Below are positions 62,643-64,000 of a DNA stretch of 64,000 nucleotides, piece after piece. Numbering within the stretch: position 1 is the stretch's first letter; the number at the start of each line of letters is the position of its first letter. This stretch comes from Flavobacteriaceae bacterium (GTDB lineage Bacteria > Bacteroidota > Bacteroidia > Flavobacteriales > Flavobacteriaceae). The DNA is taken from the NCBI GenBank assembly GCA_029243245.1, contig JAQWSK010000006.1, positions 32,905 through 96,904 of the forward strand, in the 5' to 3' direction. The notes under the pieces are model-generated. The model was given only the letters and a program-made list of their open reading frames with translations, was not told the origin of the DNA and searched no databases. Both the position numbers and the translations under genes were made by a program.

Positions 62643-63812
62643 ATGAAGCTTATTGTAATGATAAAAAATATAAAACGTCACTTTATTTATTTAATATCCT
62701 TAATGATATTAGGATGTGGTAATAATAATTCGAAAAAGATGGACAGTACGTCTCTTAAAATAGAAAAAACACCATTTGGAAAAACTTCTGATGGAATTAA
62801 GGTAGATCAGTTCATTATGAAAAATAAAAATGGAATGAAAGTAGGTGTAATAACCTTTGGCGGAATCATCAATTTTTTGACTGCAAAAAATAAAAAAAAC
62901 GTATATGAGGACATTGTTTTAGGATATGACGATTTAGCCCAATACGAGGAAAGTAGCCCTTATTTTGGAGCAATTATTGGACGCTATGGGAATCGTATAG
63001 CAGAAGGTAAATTTAATCTTAATGGTGAAAGCTATGAATTAGTCAAAAATAATGGTGATAATCATCTACACGGAGGATTAAAAGGTTTTGACAAAGTGGT
63101 GTGGAAAGCTAAACAAATTGTCACCGAAAATTCAGCATTAATTGAGTTAAGATATTTAAGCAAAGACATGGAGGAAGGATATCCAGGAAATCTTGAAGTA
63201 AAAGTTACATATACCTTAGATAATAATGATGAATTGACAGTAAATTATGAGGCAACTACAGATAAAAATACCATTATTAACCTCACTCAGCACTCATATT
63301 TTAACCTTTCAGGAGATTTTCAAAATGACATTTTAGATCATGAATTGGCGATAAATGCTAACTCATTTTTACCAGTTAATTCTAAATTAATTCCAACGGG
63401 AGAATTTCAAGATGTATCAGGAACACCTTTTGACTTTAGAAACTCTAAAACAATCCGAAGAGATATAAATATAAAAGATGAACAGTTAAAAAATGGATTA
63501 GGCTATGATCATTGTTGGATTCTCAACGATCAAAGTCAGGGATTTCGATTTGTTGCTTCAGCTTATGAGCCCAATTCAGGAAGATTACTTGAAATATTTA
63601 GTGATGAGCCAGGAATTCAGTTTTATACAGGAAATTTTTTAGATGGAACACTACCGAGTAAAAAAGGAGGGAAATATAATTTTAGAACAGGAATTTGTCT
63701 TGAAACTCAGCACTTTCCTAACTCTCCTAATCAAAAAAATTTTCCATCAGTTGAATTGAATCCGGGAGAAAAATATTTTTCAAAAACATCATTTAAATTC
63801 TCTGTTAAATAG
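62643..63812 (+). CDS. galM: Lipoprotein aldose 1-epimerase (galactose mutarotase)
   Basis: A 389-residue mutarotase with a lipoprotein signal (lipobox ILGC). Substrate and catalytic residues are visible: 'NHLHGGLKGFDKVVW', 'NLTQHSYFNLSG' (catalytic His), 'YDHCWILND' and the catalytic Glu in 'CLETQHFPNSPN'. Two in-frame ATGs (62643 and 62658) are possible; the second gives the more usual n-region 'MIKNIKRHF'. As a surface or periplasmic lipoprotein it would interconvert anomers of sugars released outside the cell. Followed by a strong terminator. Confidence 0.93.
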   Translation: MKLIVMIKNIKRHFIYLISLMILGCGNNNSKKMDSTSLKIEKTPFGKTSDGIKVDQFIMKNKNGMKVGVITFGGIINFLTAKNKKNVYEDIVLGYDDLAQYEESSPYFGAIIGRYGNRIAEGKFNLNGESYELVKNNGDNHLHGGLKGFDKVVWKAKQIVTENSALIELRYLSKDMEEGYPGNLEVKVTYTLDNNDELTVNYEATTDKNTIINLTQHSYFNLSGDFQNDILDHELAINANSFLPVNSKLIPTGEFQDVSGTPFDFRNSKTIRRDINIKDEQLKNGLGYDHCWILNDQSQGFRFVASAYEPNSGRLLEIFSDEPGIQFYTGNFLDGTLPSKKGGKYNFRTGICLETQHFPNSPNQKNFPSVELNPGEKYFSKTSFKFSVK

Positions 63813-63818
63813 TTTGCT

Positions 63819-63853
63819 AACAAAAAACCCCTCAAGAAGAGGGGTTTTTTGTT
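63819..63853 (+). terminator. Strong rho-independent terminator after galM
   Basis: AACAAAAAACCCCTC and GAGGGGTTTTTTGTT form a perfect 15-bp stem with an AAGAA loop; the T tract lies in the 3' arm. It works in either direction. Confidence 0.95.
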
Positions 63854-63872
63854 GGTGGCCCCACCTGTACTC
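63853..63872 (-). other. tRNA 3'-end-like sequence (candidate attachment site)
   Basis: On the minus strand the 20 bases GAGTACAGGTGGGGCCACCA fit the end of a tRNA gene: last T-loop bases GAGT, T-stem ACAGG, acceptor TGGGGCC, discriminator A and CCA. The bases 5' of it on that strand do not form the rest of a tRNA. Tyrosine recombinases often integrate at tRNA 3' ends and leave such a copy as att site. Confidence 0.45.
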
Positions 63873-63920
63873 ATTACTATTTATAACTACTTGATTTACA
63901 GTATATAAAAATACACCTAT

Positions 63921-63978
63921 AGTACCCTGGGGTACTGATTTAGTCCCTTTTGGGTACTAAGTTGTTTGTTGGGGTACT
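63921..63978. repeat. Phased GGGTACT repeats with an inverted copy
   Basis: AGTACCC-TG-GGGTACT is a perfect palindrome (63921-63936), followed by GGGTACT at 63952 and at 63972. The direct copies are spaced 22 and 20 bases, about two helical turns. This suggests binding sites for a recombinase or repressor of an adjoining element beyond the window. Confidence 0.7.
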
Positions 63979-64000
63979 AATAACCTCTGTTAAATCTAAC

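Noticed and set aside
63853..63895. Complete tRNA gene at the right end
   Set aside because: Only the 3' 20 bases fit; no anticodon arm, D arm or 5' acceptor strand can be found in the flanking sequence.
1..64000. CRISPR arrays, insertion sequences or known anti-phage systems
   Set aside because: No spaced direct repeats, transposase-like proteins or defence-system domains were found anywhere in the window.

Overview
The window looks like a chromosomal stretch from a low-GC marine-type member of the Bacteroidota, most likely Flavobacteriia. The evidence is the strong A/T bias, the near absence of Shine-Dalgarno sequences, carboxypeptidase-regulatory-like plus TonB-dependent receptor architecture, flavobacterial family proteins (DUF4270 lipoprotein next to a single-domain glycogen synthase, YpdA, a DksA-like protein after ileS) and promoter -7 boxes of the TAnnTTTG type. 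No complete tRNA or rRNA gene, CRISPR array or insertion sequence is visible.

Layout. (1) 1-10318: an acyl-CoA catabolic module on the minus strand (edge of a phosphotransferase-like gene, an ACAD10/11-like acyl-CoA dehydrogenase, an enoyl-CoA hydratase, a MaoC hydratase and two short-chain dehydrogenases), then a large TonB-dependent receptor, a TetR-type regulator and a PlsC-like acyltransferase. Two broken genes lie here: a frameshifted SDR tail (4392-4577) and a 46-residue thiolase N-terminus (9141-9281). (2) 10455-14357: YpdA, DinB, and a glycerate kinase plus GntP permease pair. (3) 14421-47932: mostly core genes: DUF4270/glycogen synthase, panC, a flippase-like protein, radA, gdhA, recO, a second TonB receptor, ileS, dksA-like, lspA, formyl-THF cyclo-ligase, uvrC, an M23 peptidase, pgi, recJ, rsmI, tdk, alr, asd, accC/accB, rpmF, yceD, pdxA, ribE and a Na+/H+ antiporter. 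panD and fabH, which I recall beside panC and between rpmF and accB in related genomes, are not there. (4) 47933-48187: a short self-contained transcription unit with a TAnnTTTG promoter, a near-perfect Shine-Dalgarno sequence, a 21-codon ORF and a strong terminator. In a lineage whose ribosomes hide the anti-Shine-Dalgarno sequence this is the most unusual element of the window. (5) 48188-53937: etfA/etfB, a TetR regulator with a long palindrome in front of it, a fatty-acid desaturase, a His-rich membrane protein, a YceI protein and an unknown membrane protein. (6) 54068-63812: accessory, carbohydrate-flavoured genes: an esterase lipoprotein, a GHMP sugar kinase and nucleotidyltransferase pair, DUF4956/DUF2490, a DUF1080 lipoprotein and a Dabb protein that share a duplicated upstream sequence, a TPR lipoprotein, an OYE-family oxidoreductase, a truncated glycosidase stub and a lipoprotein aldose epimerase. 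(7) 63813-64000: a strong terminator, a 20-bp sequence that fits the 3' end of a tRNA, and helically phased GGGTACT repeats, together suggesting the edge of an integrated element that continues beyond the window.

How the genes fit together. The left cluster, the etf genes and the two TetR regulators form a fatty- or hydroxy-acyl-CoA oxidation theme. Electrons from the acyl-CoA dehydrogenase would pass to EtfAB, and the desaturase and PlsC-like acyltransferase handle lipid modification. Several genes in the accessory regions are decayed to stubs, indicating recent loss of duplicated or dispensable catabolic functions.
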